Positions 8,965 through 17,318 of a stretch of DNA of 64,000 nucleotides are shown one piece after another. The first letter of the stretch is position 1. Each line of letters begins with the position of its first letter. Origin of the DNA: Actinomycetota bacterium. GTDB taxonomy: Bacteria > Actinomycetota > Thermoleophilia > RBG-16-64-13. Location of the stretch: assembly GCA_016278725.1 (NCBI GenBank), contig JADQBG010000001.1, positions 69,414-133,413 on the forward strand, given 5' to 3'. Under the pieces are notes generated by a model. That model was not told the origin of the DNA and made no database searches. It saw only the letters and a list, made by a program, of their open reading frames with translations. The position numbers were made by a program, and so were the translations under genes.

Positions 8965-10506
8965 ATGGAGAGAGGGCTCCTGAACGAGAACCCCTTGCGG
9001 GCCGGATTGACGGCGCGGAGGACGCCTCCCGCCGCGGTCATGGTCATCTTCGGCGCATCCGGCGACCTGGCGCAACGCAAGCTGTTGCCCTCGCTCTACC
9101 GCTTGTCGCGGGAGGGGGCGCTTCCCGGCGGGTTCGTCGTCCTCGGCACCGGGCGGCGGGATTGGGACGACGAGGCTTTCCGGGAGGTGGTGCGCAGATC
9201 CTTCGACGAGTATCTGGGCGAGGAGCTGACTCCGCAGGTGTGGGAGGACTTCTCCGAGCGCCTGCACTTCCTCTCCGGCAGCTTCAAAGAATCCGCCTTC
9301 TACGACGAGGTCCAGACCCGGATGGGCGAACTGGACGAGGAAAAGGTGGGCACGGGCAACCTGCTCTTCTATCTCGCCGTTCCCCCGACCGCGTTCGTGC
9401 CCATCATCCAGGGCCTGGGTCGGGCGGGGCTGTCCGGCCGGCGGAGCCGCCGGGGCTGGGTCCGTATCGTGGTGGAAAAGCCCTTTGGCCGCGACCTGGA
9501 GTCCGCGCGCGACCTCAACGAGGAACTGAGCGAGTGGTTCCGCGAGGATCAGATCTACCGGATGGACCATTATCTGGGCAAGGAAACCGTCCAGAACATC
9601 CTGGTCCTTCGCTTCGCGAACACGATCTTCGAGCCGGTATGGAATCGGCAGTTCGTGGACAACGTGCAGATCACGGTGGCCGAGGAGCTGGGGGTGGAGG
9701 ACCGCGCCTCCTACTACGAAGAAGCCGGCGCGCTCCGGGACATCATTCAAAACCACGCCTTTCAGTTGTTGGCTCTGGTGGGCATGGAGCCACCGGTGGT
9801 CTTCGACGCCGATCCGGTCCGCGATGAGAAGGTGCAGGTGCTGCGCGCGCTGCGCCACGTGACCGGCACTCAGGTGGCGCGAAACGTCGTCCGCGGCCAG
9901 TACGCCGGCGGTTACGTTCGCGGCCATGGGGTCCCGGGGTACCGCGAAGAGCCACAGGTAAGCCCGGAGTCCATGACGGAGACCTATGTCGCGCTTCGGC
10001 TGTACCTCGACAGTTGGCGGTGGTCGGGTGTGCCCTTCTATCTGCGCACCGGAAAACGGCTTCCCCGCAGGCTGACCGAGATCGCGGTCGAGTTCCGCCA
10101 GCCACCGCTCGCGCTTTTCGGCGGCAACTCCGCCGAAGGCGCCGAACCCAACATCCTGGTGATCCAGATACAGCCGGAAGAAGGGGTCACTCTGCGGTTT
10201 GCTTCCAAGGCTCCGGGTGCTGCCATCCGGGTGCACCCGGTGAGCATGGATTTCCGCTATGGGACGGCCTTCGGGGCGCGGATTGCCGACGCCTACGAAC
10301 GGTTGTTGCTGGACGCGCTCCTCGGCGATTCCACGCTCTTCACCCGGGGTGACGCGGTGGAGGCCGCCTGGAGCTTCGTCAACCCCATTCTGGAATATTG
10401 GGCTTCGGAGAAGGCCGAGCCGCCTTTCCTCTACCCCGCGGGCAGCTGGGGGCCCCGGGAATCCGAAGCGCTTCTGCAGAGGGATGGCAGGAGTTGGCGG
10501 ATGTGA
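8965..10506 (+). CDS. zwf: Glucose-6-phosphate 1-dehydrogenase (operon copy)
   Basis: The protein has 513 aa and catalyses the first, NADP-reducing step of the oxidative pentose-phosphate pathway. The Rossmann dinucleotide motif is [17 protein letters not shown]. The substrate/catalytic segment [21 protein letters not shown] and [16 protein letters not shown] are clear. The C-terminal [14 protein letters not shown] is typical of Zwf partnered with OpcA. The stop TGA overlaps the opcA GTG by 4 nt, indicating translational coupling. A second, divergent G6PD gene lies at 40308-41735 on the minus strand. Confidence 0.96.
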   Translation: MERGLLNENPLRAGLTARRTPPAAVMVIFGASGDLAQRKLLPSLYRLSREGALPGGFVVLGTGRRDWDDEAFREVVRRSFDEYLGEELTPQVWEDFSERLHFLSGSFKESAFYDEVQTRMGELDEEKVGTGNLLFYLAVPPTAFVPIIQGLGRAGLSGRRSRRGWVRIVVEKPFGRDLESARDLNEELSEWFREDQIYRMDHYLGKETVQNILVLRFANTIFEPVWNRQFVDNVQITVAEELGVEDRASYYEEAGALRDIIQNHAFQLLALVGMEPPVVFDADPVRDEKVQVLRALRHVTGTQVARNVVRGQYAGGYVRGHGVPGYREEPQVSPESMTETYVALRLYLDSWRWSGVPFYLRTGKRLPRRLTEIAVEFRQPPLALFGGNSAEGAEPNILVIQIQPEEGVTLRFASKAPGAAIRVHPVSMDFRYGTAFGARIADAYERLLLDALLGDSTLFTRGDAVEAAWSFVNPILEYWASEKAEPPFLYPAGSWGPRESEALLQRDGRSWRM

Positions 10507-11822
10507 GCCGCGACCGGGGAAACGAGCTTCAGCCGCCCGGCGACCCGACCGGTAACGGCGACTACGCGGAACTCGTCTTCGTGCTGGGAAGTTCTCGCCG
10601 CACCACGGTCACCCGCGCGGAGGAGGACCTGAACGCCCTTTGGCAGGACACCACCGACGAGGCCGCCGAGCGGGGTGGATCCGGTGTGCTTCGCATCCGC
10701 GAGCACAATTTGATGGTCTACGCGGGGGGGGAGAGAGCCGGGGAGCAGATCGGAGAGGTGGCGGCGCGGCTGGCGCAGTGCCATCCGGCCCGGGTGATCG
10801 TCGTTCTGGACGAGCCGCCCGACGGCGACGCCGAGACGGAGTTGCCCGCGTGGATAACGGCGGCCTGCTACCGCGGTCGGCAGGGTGGCAGGCAGGTCTG
10901 CTGGGAGCAGGTCACCGTCCCCGCCGGCGGAGTGGAGCCTGCTCAGACCGAGGCGGCAGTGGTCCCGCTGCTGGTTCCCGATCTTCCGGTTGTGCTCTGG
11001 TGGCCGGGGGAGCCGGACGTGGGCTCGGAGCTATTCTCCCGGCTGAGCTCTCTGGCGGATCGGCTGGTGATCGATTCTGCCGGCGTCGCCTCCCTGGGCC
11101 GCCAGTGGTCGGCCCTCAGAAACGAGCTTCGCTCGAAGCAGCGCCGTTTCAGCATGGAGGATCTCAGCTGGTTGCGGCTGGAACCCTGGAGAGAGTTGAT
11201 CGCCGAGCCGTTTGACGATCCTGCCCGGCGGGACTTCCTGGCAGAGGCGACCGAGGTGCAGATCGGCTTTCAGGCCGAGGAGGCCGGGGGAGAGCGTCTC
11301 GGCCATGTGGAACTTCCTCCGACCTCGGTGGCCCGGGCTCTCCTTCTCGCCGGGTGGCTCTGTGCCCTGCTCGGCTGGATGCCGGAGGGCGCCGGCTGGC
11401 GCAGGGAAGACGGCGATCTGCTTCTGGGACTGCGCCGGGAGACCGGCCGGCCCCCTTTGCGGTTGCGTCTGAAACCCATGTCGGCCCCGCCCTGCGCATT
11501 CGGCGGCGTGGTGGAATTCAAGATGTCGGCGCCGGATGCGGATTCGGCGAAGCAGACCTCCGGTGGCGGGGAAGAAGAGGAGCGTTGCCTGATCATCAAC
11601 CGCGAAGGCGAATCCTGCATTTGCGCCGCTTGGTTCTGGGCGGGGCACCGGCAGAACTTGGTGCGCACTCTCGAGATCCCCATGCCCACCGAAGATCAGC
11701 TGCTCTGCGAAATTCTGGGCAGGGGCGTGCACGACGAGGTCTACGAATTGGCCTTTTCGATCGCGACCGACCTGGCCGTGTTTCCCGGGAACGAGCTTCT
11801 CTCTGGAGCAGACCGGAATTAG
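10503..11822 (+). CDS. opcA: Glucose-6-phosphate dehydrogenase assembly protein OpcA
   Basis: The protein has 439 aa. OpcA is an allosteric/assembly partner of G6PD known from actinobacteria and cyanobacteria. The match rests on family features: the N-terminal [19 protein letters not shown], the central [17 protein letters not shown] and [11 protein letters not shown], and its position directly after zwf. GTG 10503 sits in a GTGA overlap with the zwf stop, with AGGAG at 10490-10494. In-frame sequence extends upstream into zwf but lacks a better start. A Gly/Glu-rich loop near residue 355 is probably disordered. pgl follows after 9 nt. Confidence 0.9.
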   Translation: MSRDRGNELQPPGDPTGNGDYAELVFVLGSSRRTTVTRAEEDLNALWQDTTDEAAERGGSGVLRIREHNLMVYAGGERAGEQIGEVAARLAQCHPARVIVVLDEPPDGDAETELPAWITAACYRGRQGGRQVCWEQVTVPAGGVEPAQTEAAVVPLLVPDLPVVLWWPGEPDVGSELFSRLSSLADRLVIDSAGVASLGRQWSALRNELRSKQRRFSMEDLSWLRLEPWRELIAEPFDDPARRDFLAEATEVQIGFQAEEAGGERLGHVELPPTSVARALLLAGWLCALLGWMPEGAGWRREDGDLLLGLRRETGRPPLRLRLKPMSAPPCAFGGVVEFKMSAPDADSAKQTSGGGEEEERCLIINREGESCICAAWFWAGHRQNLVRTLEIPMPTEDQLLCEILGRGVHDEVYELAFSIATDLAVFPGNELLSGADRN

Positions 11823-11831
11823 GAGCGCTGC

Positions 11832-12608
11832 ATGGAACAGCAGAATCGTTCGGCCGTGACCGGACGAGGGCCCATCACCGTGCGTGTCCTTCCCGACTCC
11901 GAAGCGGTGACGGCCGCCGCGGCCAAGACCCTGGCCGAGTGGCTGAGGGCGGATGTCGAGCGCAAGGGGAGGGCGGTCGTCGCCCTCAGCGGCGGCAGCA
12001 CGCCCCGGAACCTCTTTAGCGTCCTGGCCTCGGCGCCGTACGAGGGGCAGGTTCCCTGGGAATCCGTGCATCTGATCTGGGGCGACGAACGCTGTGTGCC
12101 TCCGGATCATCCCGACAGCAACTATGGAATGGCAGCCGGAACCGGTCTGCTCGACCGCCCCTTCGCCGCATTCCACCGCATGCCCGGTGAGCTCGATCCG
12201 GAAGAGGGAGCTTCCCGCTACGAGGAAATTCTGCGCGGCCTGGGCGGGGGAGGGGAGTTACCCCTTGACATCGCCCTGAACGGCATGGGCGAGGACGGCC
12301 ACACCGCTTCGCTCTTTCCCGGTTCGTCCGGCCTGGATGAGGGCGAAAGATGGGTGGTCGCGACCGAGGAGCACGGGGCCCACCGCCGGCTGACGTTGAC
12401 TCTGCCCGCCTTCCGGCAGGCTCGGCGGATTCTCTTCCTGGTAACCGGCGCGGGAAAGGCGCAGGCGGCGCATCGCGTGCTCGCAGAGTGCGACGAGGCG
12501 CTGCCTTCGACCAGGGTGATGCTCCTGGGGCCTCAGGTTCGCTGGCTGCTCGACCGCGACGCTGCCGGTGAACTGGACGGCAAGGCCGCGGAACTTCCCC
12601 TCTGCTGA
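11832..12608 (+). CDS. pgl: 6-phosphogluconolactonase
   Basis: The protein has 258 aa. It hydrolyses 6-phosphogluconolactone, the step after G6PD. The N-terminal VVALSGGSTPRNLFSVLA sugar-phosphate motif is typical. VHLIWGDERCVPPDHPDSNYGM and LNGMGEDGHTASLFPGS are diagnostic of the DevB/Pgl family, as opposed to the beta-propeller type. LFLVTGAGKAQA lies near the C-terminus. It is the last gene of the operon. No gnd gene lies in the window, so the 6-phosphogluconate dehydrogenase step must be encoded elsewhere. Confidence 0.95.
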   Translation: MEQQNRSAVTGRGPITVRVLPDSEAVTAAAAKTLAEWLRADVERKGRAVVALSGGSTPRNLFSVLASAPYEGQVPWESVHLIWGDERCVPPDHPDSNYGMAAGTGLLDRPFAAFHRMPGELDPEEGASRYEEILRGLGGGGELPLDIALNGMGEDGHTASLFPGSSGLDEGERWVVATEEHGAHRRLTLTLPAFRQARRILFLVTGAGKAQAAHRVLAECDEALPSTRVMLLGPQVRWLLDRDAAGELDGKAAELPLC

Positions 12609-12678
12609 TCTGGCCTGGTCGTCGGCTGGGACTTCGGCGGGGACTTCGGCGGGGACGCGCACGACCCGGGCCGCCTGT

Positions 12679-12691
12679 TAGAATCGCCTCC
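12679..12691 (+). promoter_or_regulatory. Candidate -10 box for pyrR, near-leaderless start
   Basis: A TAGAAT hexamer at 12679-12684 lies 7 nt before the pyrR ATG (12692), and there is no Shine-Dalgarno site. This fits a leaderless or near-leaderless transcript, which is common in actinobacteria. No good -35 box is visible. Immediately upstream, bases 12630-12655 hold a short tandem repeat of a GACTTCGGCGGG unit. I see no classical PyrR-binding attenuator hairpin in the 83-bp gap. Confidence 0.4.
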
Positions 12692-13309
12692 ATGAACGAC
12701 CAGGCAGACCGACACGAGCAGATAGACGAATCCGACGAGGCCCCGGGCCCGGTCGAGGGCGTGACCACCAAGGTCCTTTTGGAAGGGGACCGCTTCAAGC
12801 GCACGCTCACCCGAATGGCCCACGAGATCATCGAGCAGGTGCCGGCGGACGAAGACTTTGCCTTGGTGGGCATCCAGCGGCGAGGGGTGGAACTGGGAGC
12901 CAGGCTGGTGGAACTCATCGAGGAGTTCACCGGGCGGCGGCCGCTCACGGGTTCCATCGACATCACCTTCTACCGGGACGACGTCGACACCCGGGTGCCT
13001 TCCCCCGCCTACGATCAGCCCATGGTTCACTCCACCAGCCTGCCGTTCGACGTGGGGGGCAAGACCATCGTCATCGTGGACGACGTGCTCTACACCGGCA
13101 GGACCATTCGCGCCGCCATCGACGCCCTCTTCGACTACGGCCGGCCGTCCGCCGTCCGCCTCGCCGTGCTGATCGACCGCGGGCATCGGGAGCTTCCCAT
13201 CCGCCCCGATTTCGTGGGCAAGAACGTACCCACCAGCCGAAGCGAGCGTGTTACCGTGCTGCTGCAAGAAGTCGACGGCAGGGACGAAGTCATTCTCGAA
13301 AAAGGCTAA
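12692..13309 (+). CDS. pyrR: Bifunctional pyr operon regulator / uracil phosphoribosyltransferase
   Basis: The protein has 205 aa. The type I phosphoribosyltransferase PRPP loop is TIVIVDDVLYTGRTIRAAID. FALVGIQRRGVELGARL, the SIDITFYRDD segment and GKNVPTS are characteristic of PyrR, which controls pyr gene expression by RNA binding and has weak UPRT activity. The N-terminus carries about 25 extra acidic residues. It is the first gene of the pyrimidine cluster, 9 nt before pyrB. Because no attenuator is visible upstream and the transcript may be leaderless, how this PyrR regulates is open. Confidence 0.94.
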   Translation: MNDQADRHEQIDESDEAPGPVEGVTTKVLLEGDRFKRTLTRMAHEIIEQVPADEDFALVGIQRRGVELGARLVELIEEFTGRRPLTGSIDITFYRDDVDTRVPSPAYDQPMVHSTSLPFDVGGKTIVIVDDVLYTGRTIRAAIDALFDYGRPSAVRLAVLIDRGHRELPIRPDFVGKNVPTSRSERVTVLLQEVDGRDEVILEKG

Positions 13310-13318
13310 GGGGGAAGC

Positions 13319-14260
13319 TTGGACCTGATCTCGATCGACGACCTCTCCGCCGAGGAAATCGAGAATCTCCTCGCGCTCAGCGACGGTTTCCTGGAGATCG
13401 CCAGCCGGCCGATCAAGAAGGTTCCCACCCTGCGCGGCCGCACGCAGATCAACATGTTCTTCGAGGCTTCGACGCGCACCCAATCTTCCTTCGAGTTGGC
13501 CGGCAAGCGCCTTTCGGCCGACGTGATCAACATCAAGGGCTCGTCCTCGAGCGTCTCCAAAGGAGAGAGCCTCAAGGACACGATCCTCACCCTGGAGAGC
13601 TATCGGCCCGACATCATCGTGATGCGCCATCCCCAGGTGGGAGCGGCGCGCATGGCCACCCGCTACACCAACGCGAGCGTGATCAACGCCGGAGACGGCG
13701 CCGGCGAGCACCCGACCCAGTGTCTCTTGGACATCTACAGCCTGCGCCGCACCGTGGGCGAGCTTCGCGGGCTCAAGGTGGCGATAGTGGGCGACGTGCT
13801 GCGCAGCCGCGTCGCCAGGTCGAACATCTTCGGCTTCCGCAAGATGGGCATGGACGTCCGCCTGGTGGGCCCGCCGACGCTGATGCCTCCGGGCATCGAG
13901 GCCTGGGACGTGCCGGTCCATTACGATCTCGAAGCGCTCGAAGACGTCGATGTGGTCTATCTGCTCCGCATGCAGATGGAGCGGGCCAAGGGGGTGGTGC
14001 CTCCGGTCCCCAGCCTTCGCGAGTACTCCCGGGTTTGGGGGCTATCCCCCTACGACCTGCGCCCGGAGCAATGGGTCATGCACCCGGGCCCGATCAACCG
14101 GGGCGTCGAACTGACCGCGGACCTGGCCGACCACGGCCGCTCCTTGATTCTGCAGCAGGTGGAGTCCGGTCTGGCCCTGAGAATGGCGATTCTCTACCAC
14201 GTGTTGGTTCCGTCGGCGCAAGAAGAGGACGAGCTGGCGTTCAGCAGCCGGGGCGAGTAG
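13319..14260 (+). CDS. pyrB: Aspartate carbamoyltransferase catalytic subunit
   Basis: The protein has 313 aa and catalyses the committed step of pyrimidine synthesis. The carbamoyl-phosphate loop FFEASTRTQSSFELAGKRL is diagnostic, as are HPTQCLLDIYSLR and HPGPINRGVELT. The start is TTG 13319, with GGGGGAAG just upstream. No ATG or GTG lies nearby in frame before the first conserved residues. There is no pyrI regulatory subunit. In many actinobacteria pyrC and carA follow directly. Here they resume only about 3 kb later. Confidence 0.95.
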   Translation: MDLISIDDLSAEEIENLLALSDGFLEIASRPIKKVPTLRGRTQINMFFEASTRTQSSFELAGKRLSADVINIKGSSSSVSKGESLKDTILTLESYRPDIIVMRHPQVGAARMATRYTNASVINAGDGAGEHPTQCLLDIYSLRRTVGELRGLKVAIVGDVLRSRVARSNIFGFRKMGMDVRLVGPPTLMPPGIEAWDVPVHYDLEALEDVDVVYLLRMQMERAKGVVPPVPSLREYSRVWGLSPYDLRPEQWVMHPGPINRGVELTADLADHGRSLILQQVESGLALRMAILYHVLVPSAQEEDELAFSSRGE

Positions 14261-14405
14261 ACGGTTGCGATTGCTCCTTCGGTGGAGCGCCAATGAAGGT
14301 GCCAGCAGGTGCCCCGGACTTTGGGGGAGCGCCTTCCGCGCCGGTCTACGCGGCGGCTCACCAGAGGTCAGAAGCTTGATCGGCGTCGGCTCAATGACCT
14401 CTTTC

Positions 14406-14423
14406 GGTGCTATATTTAGCACC
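14406..14423. promoter_or_regulatory. Inverted repeat upstream of antitoxin gene, candidate operator
   Basis: This is a perfect inverted repeat: GGTGCTA at 14406-14412 and TAGCACC at 14417-14423, with a 4-nt A/T spacer. It overlaps a TATATT sequence that could be a -10 box, 29 nt before the antitoxin ATG. Autoregulated toxin-antitoxin modules commonly have such an operator at this position. The role is inferred from placement. Confidence 0.5.
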
Positions 14424-14451
14424 ACTATTCTGGCACTCTTTGGAGGTCCAT

Positions 14452-14754
14452 ATGTCTGGTCCCGTCAAGTTTTCCGAGGATGTCGTTCCCCTTGGGGACC
14501 TCAAGCTCAACCCGGGCAAGGTCGTGCGCCGGGCCGATGAAACCGGGCGGCCCGTCCTGCTGACCAGCCACGGACGGGGAGTGGCCGTGGTTCAGGGCCT
14601 GGCGGACTTCGAAGCCGCTCAGGAGGAGCGGGAATTCATGCGGGCCGTGGTGCTGGGCCTCGCCGATCTCGACGAGGGCATGGAGTTCTCGCCAGATCCG
14701 CAATTGGTACGCCTCCCAGTCTGCCGACGAGGCAGGGGCGGATGTGGTTGCTGA
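14452..14754 (+). CDS. Type II antitoxin, Phd/YefM-like
   Basis: The protein has 100 aa. The N-terminal half (DVVPLGDLKLNPGKVVRRAD, then RPVLLTSHGRGVAVVQ) is the Phd/YefM DNA-binding fold that neutralises a partner toxin and represses its own promoter. ATG 14452 has a GGAGG ribosome site at 14442-14446. The expected short helical tail is missing: after about residue 82 the frame runs into sequence that in another frame encodes a ParE-type toxin. A deletion that removed the antitoxin end and the toxin start would explain this. Confidence 0.75.
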   Translation: MSGPVKFSEDVVPLGDLKLNPGKVVRRADETGRPVLLTSHGRGVAVVQGLADFEAAQEEREFMRAVVLGLADLDEGMEFSPDPQLVRLPVCRRGRGGCGC

Positions 14755-14950
14755 TATCTTCCGCCGACTAGAACATGCCGCGGAATTTCCTGAGAGCGGG
14801 AGAGTCGTACCCGAGTTCGAGTTGCCGTGGCTGCGGGAACTCGTCCAGCCGCCCTTCCGGATCGTCTATCGTGTGGACCGGGAGCAGATACGCGTGGTTC
14901 GTATCTGGAGGAGCGAACGTCTAATGGGGGAACCGCCGGAAGACGCTTAG
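14744..14950 (+). CDS. RelE/ParE-family toxin, N-terminally truncated
   Basis: The recognisable toxin core (RRLEHAAEFPESGRVVPEF, then LRELVQPPFRIVYRVD and IRVVRIWRSER) is typical of ParE/RelE ribonuclease or gyrase toxins. In the same frame ParE-like sequence continues upstream to about 14681 (RQIRNWYASQSADEAGAD). No ATG, GTG or TTG precedes it, so the first usable start is GTG 14744. That leaves 68 aa and removes the first strand and helix. It overlaps the antitoxin by 11 nt. It is probably inactive, or reached only through a frame change. Confidence 0.65.
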   Translation: MVADIFRRLEHAAEFPESGRVVPEFELPWLRELVQPPFRIVYRVDREQIRVVRIWRSERLMGEPPEDA

Positions 14951-15009
14951 CGGGAAGCGTCCCTCTGCGCAGGTGAACTCGATCACTTGGACTGCAGGCC
15001 GTCGCATAC

Positions 15010-15738
15010 CTACTTTCGCGCCACCGCCAGAGTAACCAGTCCGCCCACGCGGGTTTCCAAGCGCTGAACTTCGAGTCCGGCTCCCAGCAGCAGATGGGCG
15101 ATCCCGCCCGGTGATTCCCCCGCCCCGGAGGAATCGCGGAGGTACTCGTAGAGCTCGCGTTCCCCGGTCAATCGGTGGGCCAGGCCGGGAAGAATCTGGC
15201 GGAAGTAGAAGCGGGAGAGCCGGTCGATGGGGGACTTGGCTGCCGGGGGCATGGTGAACTCGAGCAGTCCCAGCCTGCCTCCCGGGCGAAGGAAAGCGCC
15301 CAGCCGGCGGAGGGCGAGCGCCGGGTCTGCGGTGTAGCGCAGGCCGAAGCCGTAGAGCACCGCGTCGAAGGGCGCCTCGAGCTCTTCGGGCAATCCTCCG
15401 GGTTCGAGCAGATCGGCCGTGACGAAGTGCGTTTCCGCGGACAGCGCGGCCCCGGGGGCCTGCCGCGCCGCCTGGGCGAGCATGCGGGGGCTGAGGTCGG
15501 CAAAAACCACCGTGCCTCCCGGCGCCACCAAAGGCAGCGCCCGCCGCCCCAGGTCGCCCGGTCCGCTGAAGGCGTCGAGGACCCGCTCGCCTGCCCGCAA
15601 CTCGAGGAGAGCGATCAGCTTTCGCCGCCAGAGGCGGACCTGGCCGAAGCTGAGGAGCGGGTTGACGCGGTCGTAGCTCTGCGCATTTCGCTCGAAGAGC
15701 ATGCGCAGGTATTGGGGATCTTTTGGCTCTCGCCCCAA
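15010..15738 (-). CDS. menG: Demethylmenaquinone methyltransferase (UbiE/MenG family)
   Basis: The protein has 242 aa and is a class I SAM-dependent methyltransferase. VLDAFSGPGDLGRRALPLV is the SAM loop. The N-terminal block FERNAQSYDRVNPLLSFGQ matches UbiE/MenG, and LRYTADPALALRRLGAFLRPGG and LGLLEFTMPP follow in order. The step is C-methylation of demethylmenaquinone, the last step of menaquinone synthesis. The start is inferred as TTG 15738, which has purine-rich sequence upstream. menA ends 17 nt upstream, so the two form a men pair. Confidence 0.85.
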   Translation of the reverse strand: MGREPKDPQYLRMLFERNAQSYDRVNPLLSFGQVRLWRRKLIALLELRAGERVLDAFSGPGDLGRRALPLVAPGGTVVFADLSPRMLAQAARQAPGAALSAETHFVTADLLEPGGLPEELEAPFDAVLYGFGLRYTADPALALRRLGAFLRPGGRLGLLEFTMPPAAKSPIDRLSRFYFRQILPGLAHRLTGERELYEYLRDSSGAGESPGGIAHLLLGAGLEVQRLETRVGGLVTLAVARK

Positions 15739-15755
15739 GCCGTCCCCAGATCTCC

Positions 15756-16682
15756 TTAGACCCCGAGAGACAGGGTGATGGCGGCGGCGGCAAACGCGAG
15801 CGCGGGGTAGAGGCTCGCCCGGTTGAAGTACATCTGCGCTTGGGCTTCCGAGGTGGCGAGCTTCAGCCGCAGGGCGGGGACAGTCATCAGCGCAACCGCT
15901 CCGGCCGCCAGCGAGAGCCGGAGCAGGAGCCCACCGGGCTGGAGGACGGCGAGCAGGGGCATGGCCACCGCTCCCAAGAGGATCCAGTTGGCCGAGGTTG
16001 CTGGACCGAAGATGGTGGCCACCGTGGTGATGCCCACCGCTCCGTCTCCCGAGAGGTCGGCCAGGTCGTTCGACAGATTGCGTCCGGCGATCTCCCAGGT
16101 GGTGAGCAAAAGGAAGAAGGCGAGCGCCCCCCAACTGGGCCCGGCCACGGCGAACCATCCGGCGAGACCCCCGAGGCCGACCATGATGCCGGCGGGAATG
16201 GTCTTGCCCCAGGAGCGCTTCCGAAGCGAGCAGTAGATGAACTCCAACAGGTTGCAGGCCAGGAACACCAGGGCGCAGAGGGGACGGAGGGCCCACGCCG
16301 CGGCGAAGCCGGCCAGTCCCAGGCCGGCGACCCAGGTGATCCCCAGCCAGAGCGGCAGTTGACCGGTCGCCAGGGGATGTCTAACGCTCACCACGTCCAC
16401 GTCGAAGGACTTGGCGGAGGGTCCAGCGTCAGGACGGCCGGCCCGGAGGGAGACCTCGACCGCGTCCGCCCTGCGGTCGTAGAGATCGTTGGCGGCAAAA
16501 ACGCTCAAGAAACCCGCACCGGCGGCGACCAAGCCGAGCCCGATCACCCTCCACGAGGGTAGGCCACCCGCGGCCAGCAGCGCTCCGAGCGCGGGCTGGG
16601 TCACGGAAAGCAGGGCCTGCCGCCCGCGGGAGAAGTCAAACAGGAGAAGAGCAGTGCGGGGTAGGCCGGCTGGTGGGTGCAT
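15756..16682 (-). CDS. menA: UbiA-family prenyltransferase (MenA-like)
   Basis: The protein is a 308-aa polytopic membrane protein. The two Asp-rich prenyl-diphosphate motifs are present: NDLYDRRADAVE and NDLADLSGD. Eight or so hydrophobic segments separate them. This family attaches a prenyl chain to an aromatic acceptor. With menG directly downstream the likely acceptor is 1,4-dihydroxy-2-naphthoate. ATG 16682 has a GGGGGGA ribosome site. The men pair lies opposite in direction to, and within, the pyrimidine gene cluster. Confidence 0.82.
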   Translation of the reverse strand: MHPPAGLPRTALLLFDFSRGRQALLSVTQPALGALLAAGGLPSWRVIGLGLVAAGAGFLSVFAANDLYDRRADAVEVSLRAGRPDAGPSAKSFDVDVVSVRHPLATGQLPLWLGITWVAGLGLAGFAAAWALRPLCALVFLACNLLEFIYCSLRKRSWGKTIPAGIMVGLGGLAGWFAVAGPSWGALAFFLLLTTWEIAGRNLSNDLADLSGDGAVGITTVATIFGPATSANWILLGAVAMPLLAVLQPGGLLLRLSLAAGAVALMTVPALRLKLATSEAQAQMYFNRASLYPALAFAAAAITLSLGV

Positions 16683-16784
16683 CTCAAATCCCCCCGGGTG
16701 AAGTGCCACTCACAGGTGGGCTACCCCCGAAATCCCGGAGGGAATCCTGTCGCCCTACACCTCGTCGCCGGCTTAGGCGACCGC

Positions 16785-17180
16785 CTAGCGGGAGTCGTCG
16801 GGATGCTGGCGCTGCTGGGTTAGCCGCGGCCGGCACATCTGGTCCCGCACCAGGTCGGCGAGTTCCTCCGGGTTGTCCAGCAGGCATTGCTGGTCGTCCC
16901 CGTCCTTGACCAAGAGGTGGACGCAGCCTTCCTCGACCTTTACCTCATAGATGGTGTCCAGCGGCACCACGTCGGGCTCGTCGGTGTTCATGCCGATCAG
17001 AACCGCTTCGGTGGTGACCTGGATGTGGCCGTTGTCCCAAAGGACGCGTTCCTGCGACTGGCCGCCCTGTATTCCGGTGCGGTTCAGTGACCCGACGCTG
17101 CGCAGATCCGCTCCGCAGTTGCGGCAGAACTGGCTGGCCTCGGCGTTCTCGGTGCCGCAGTTGTAGCAGGTCTTGCTCAC
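16785..17180 (-). CDS. Zinc-ribbon domain protein of unknown function
   Basis: The protein has 131 aa. The N-terminus is a zinc ribbon with two CxxC pairs (CYNCG and FCRNCG). A linker leads to a small beta-rich domain (IQVTTEAVLIGM to VHLLVKDGDDQQC). The C-terminus is polar. No enzymatic residues are apparent. It starts at GTG 17180 and is divergent from pyrC, with a 138-bp spacer. The function cannot be inferred. A role in protein or nucleic-acid binding is only a guess from the ribbon. Confidence 0.7.
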   Translation of the reverse strand: MSKTCYNCGTENAEASQFCRNCGADLRSVGSLNRTGIQGGQSQERVLWDNGHIQVTTEAVLIGMNTDEPDVVPLDTIYEVKVEEGCVHLLVKDGDDQQCLLDNPEELADLVRDQMCRPRLTQQRQHPDDSR

Positions 17181-17318
17181 ACGGGCCTCCTTTTCGCTTC
17201 CCTATCCCTACCCGGGTTCCGCCCCCGGCCACTCGCGAAAGAGTAGAACATCGTCCTCGGGCACGGTACCATAAGGCCCGCCTTTAAACGTGTCCTGAGA
17301 GGCCGAAAGGAAACCCAC

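Noticed and set aside
12609-12691. PyrR attenuator leader
   Set aside because: The gap is only 83 bp, has a -10-like box 7 nt before ATG and no terminator/antiterminator pair.
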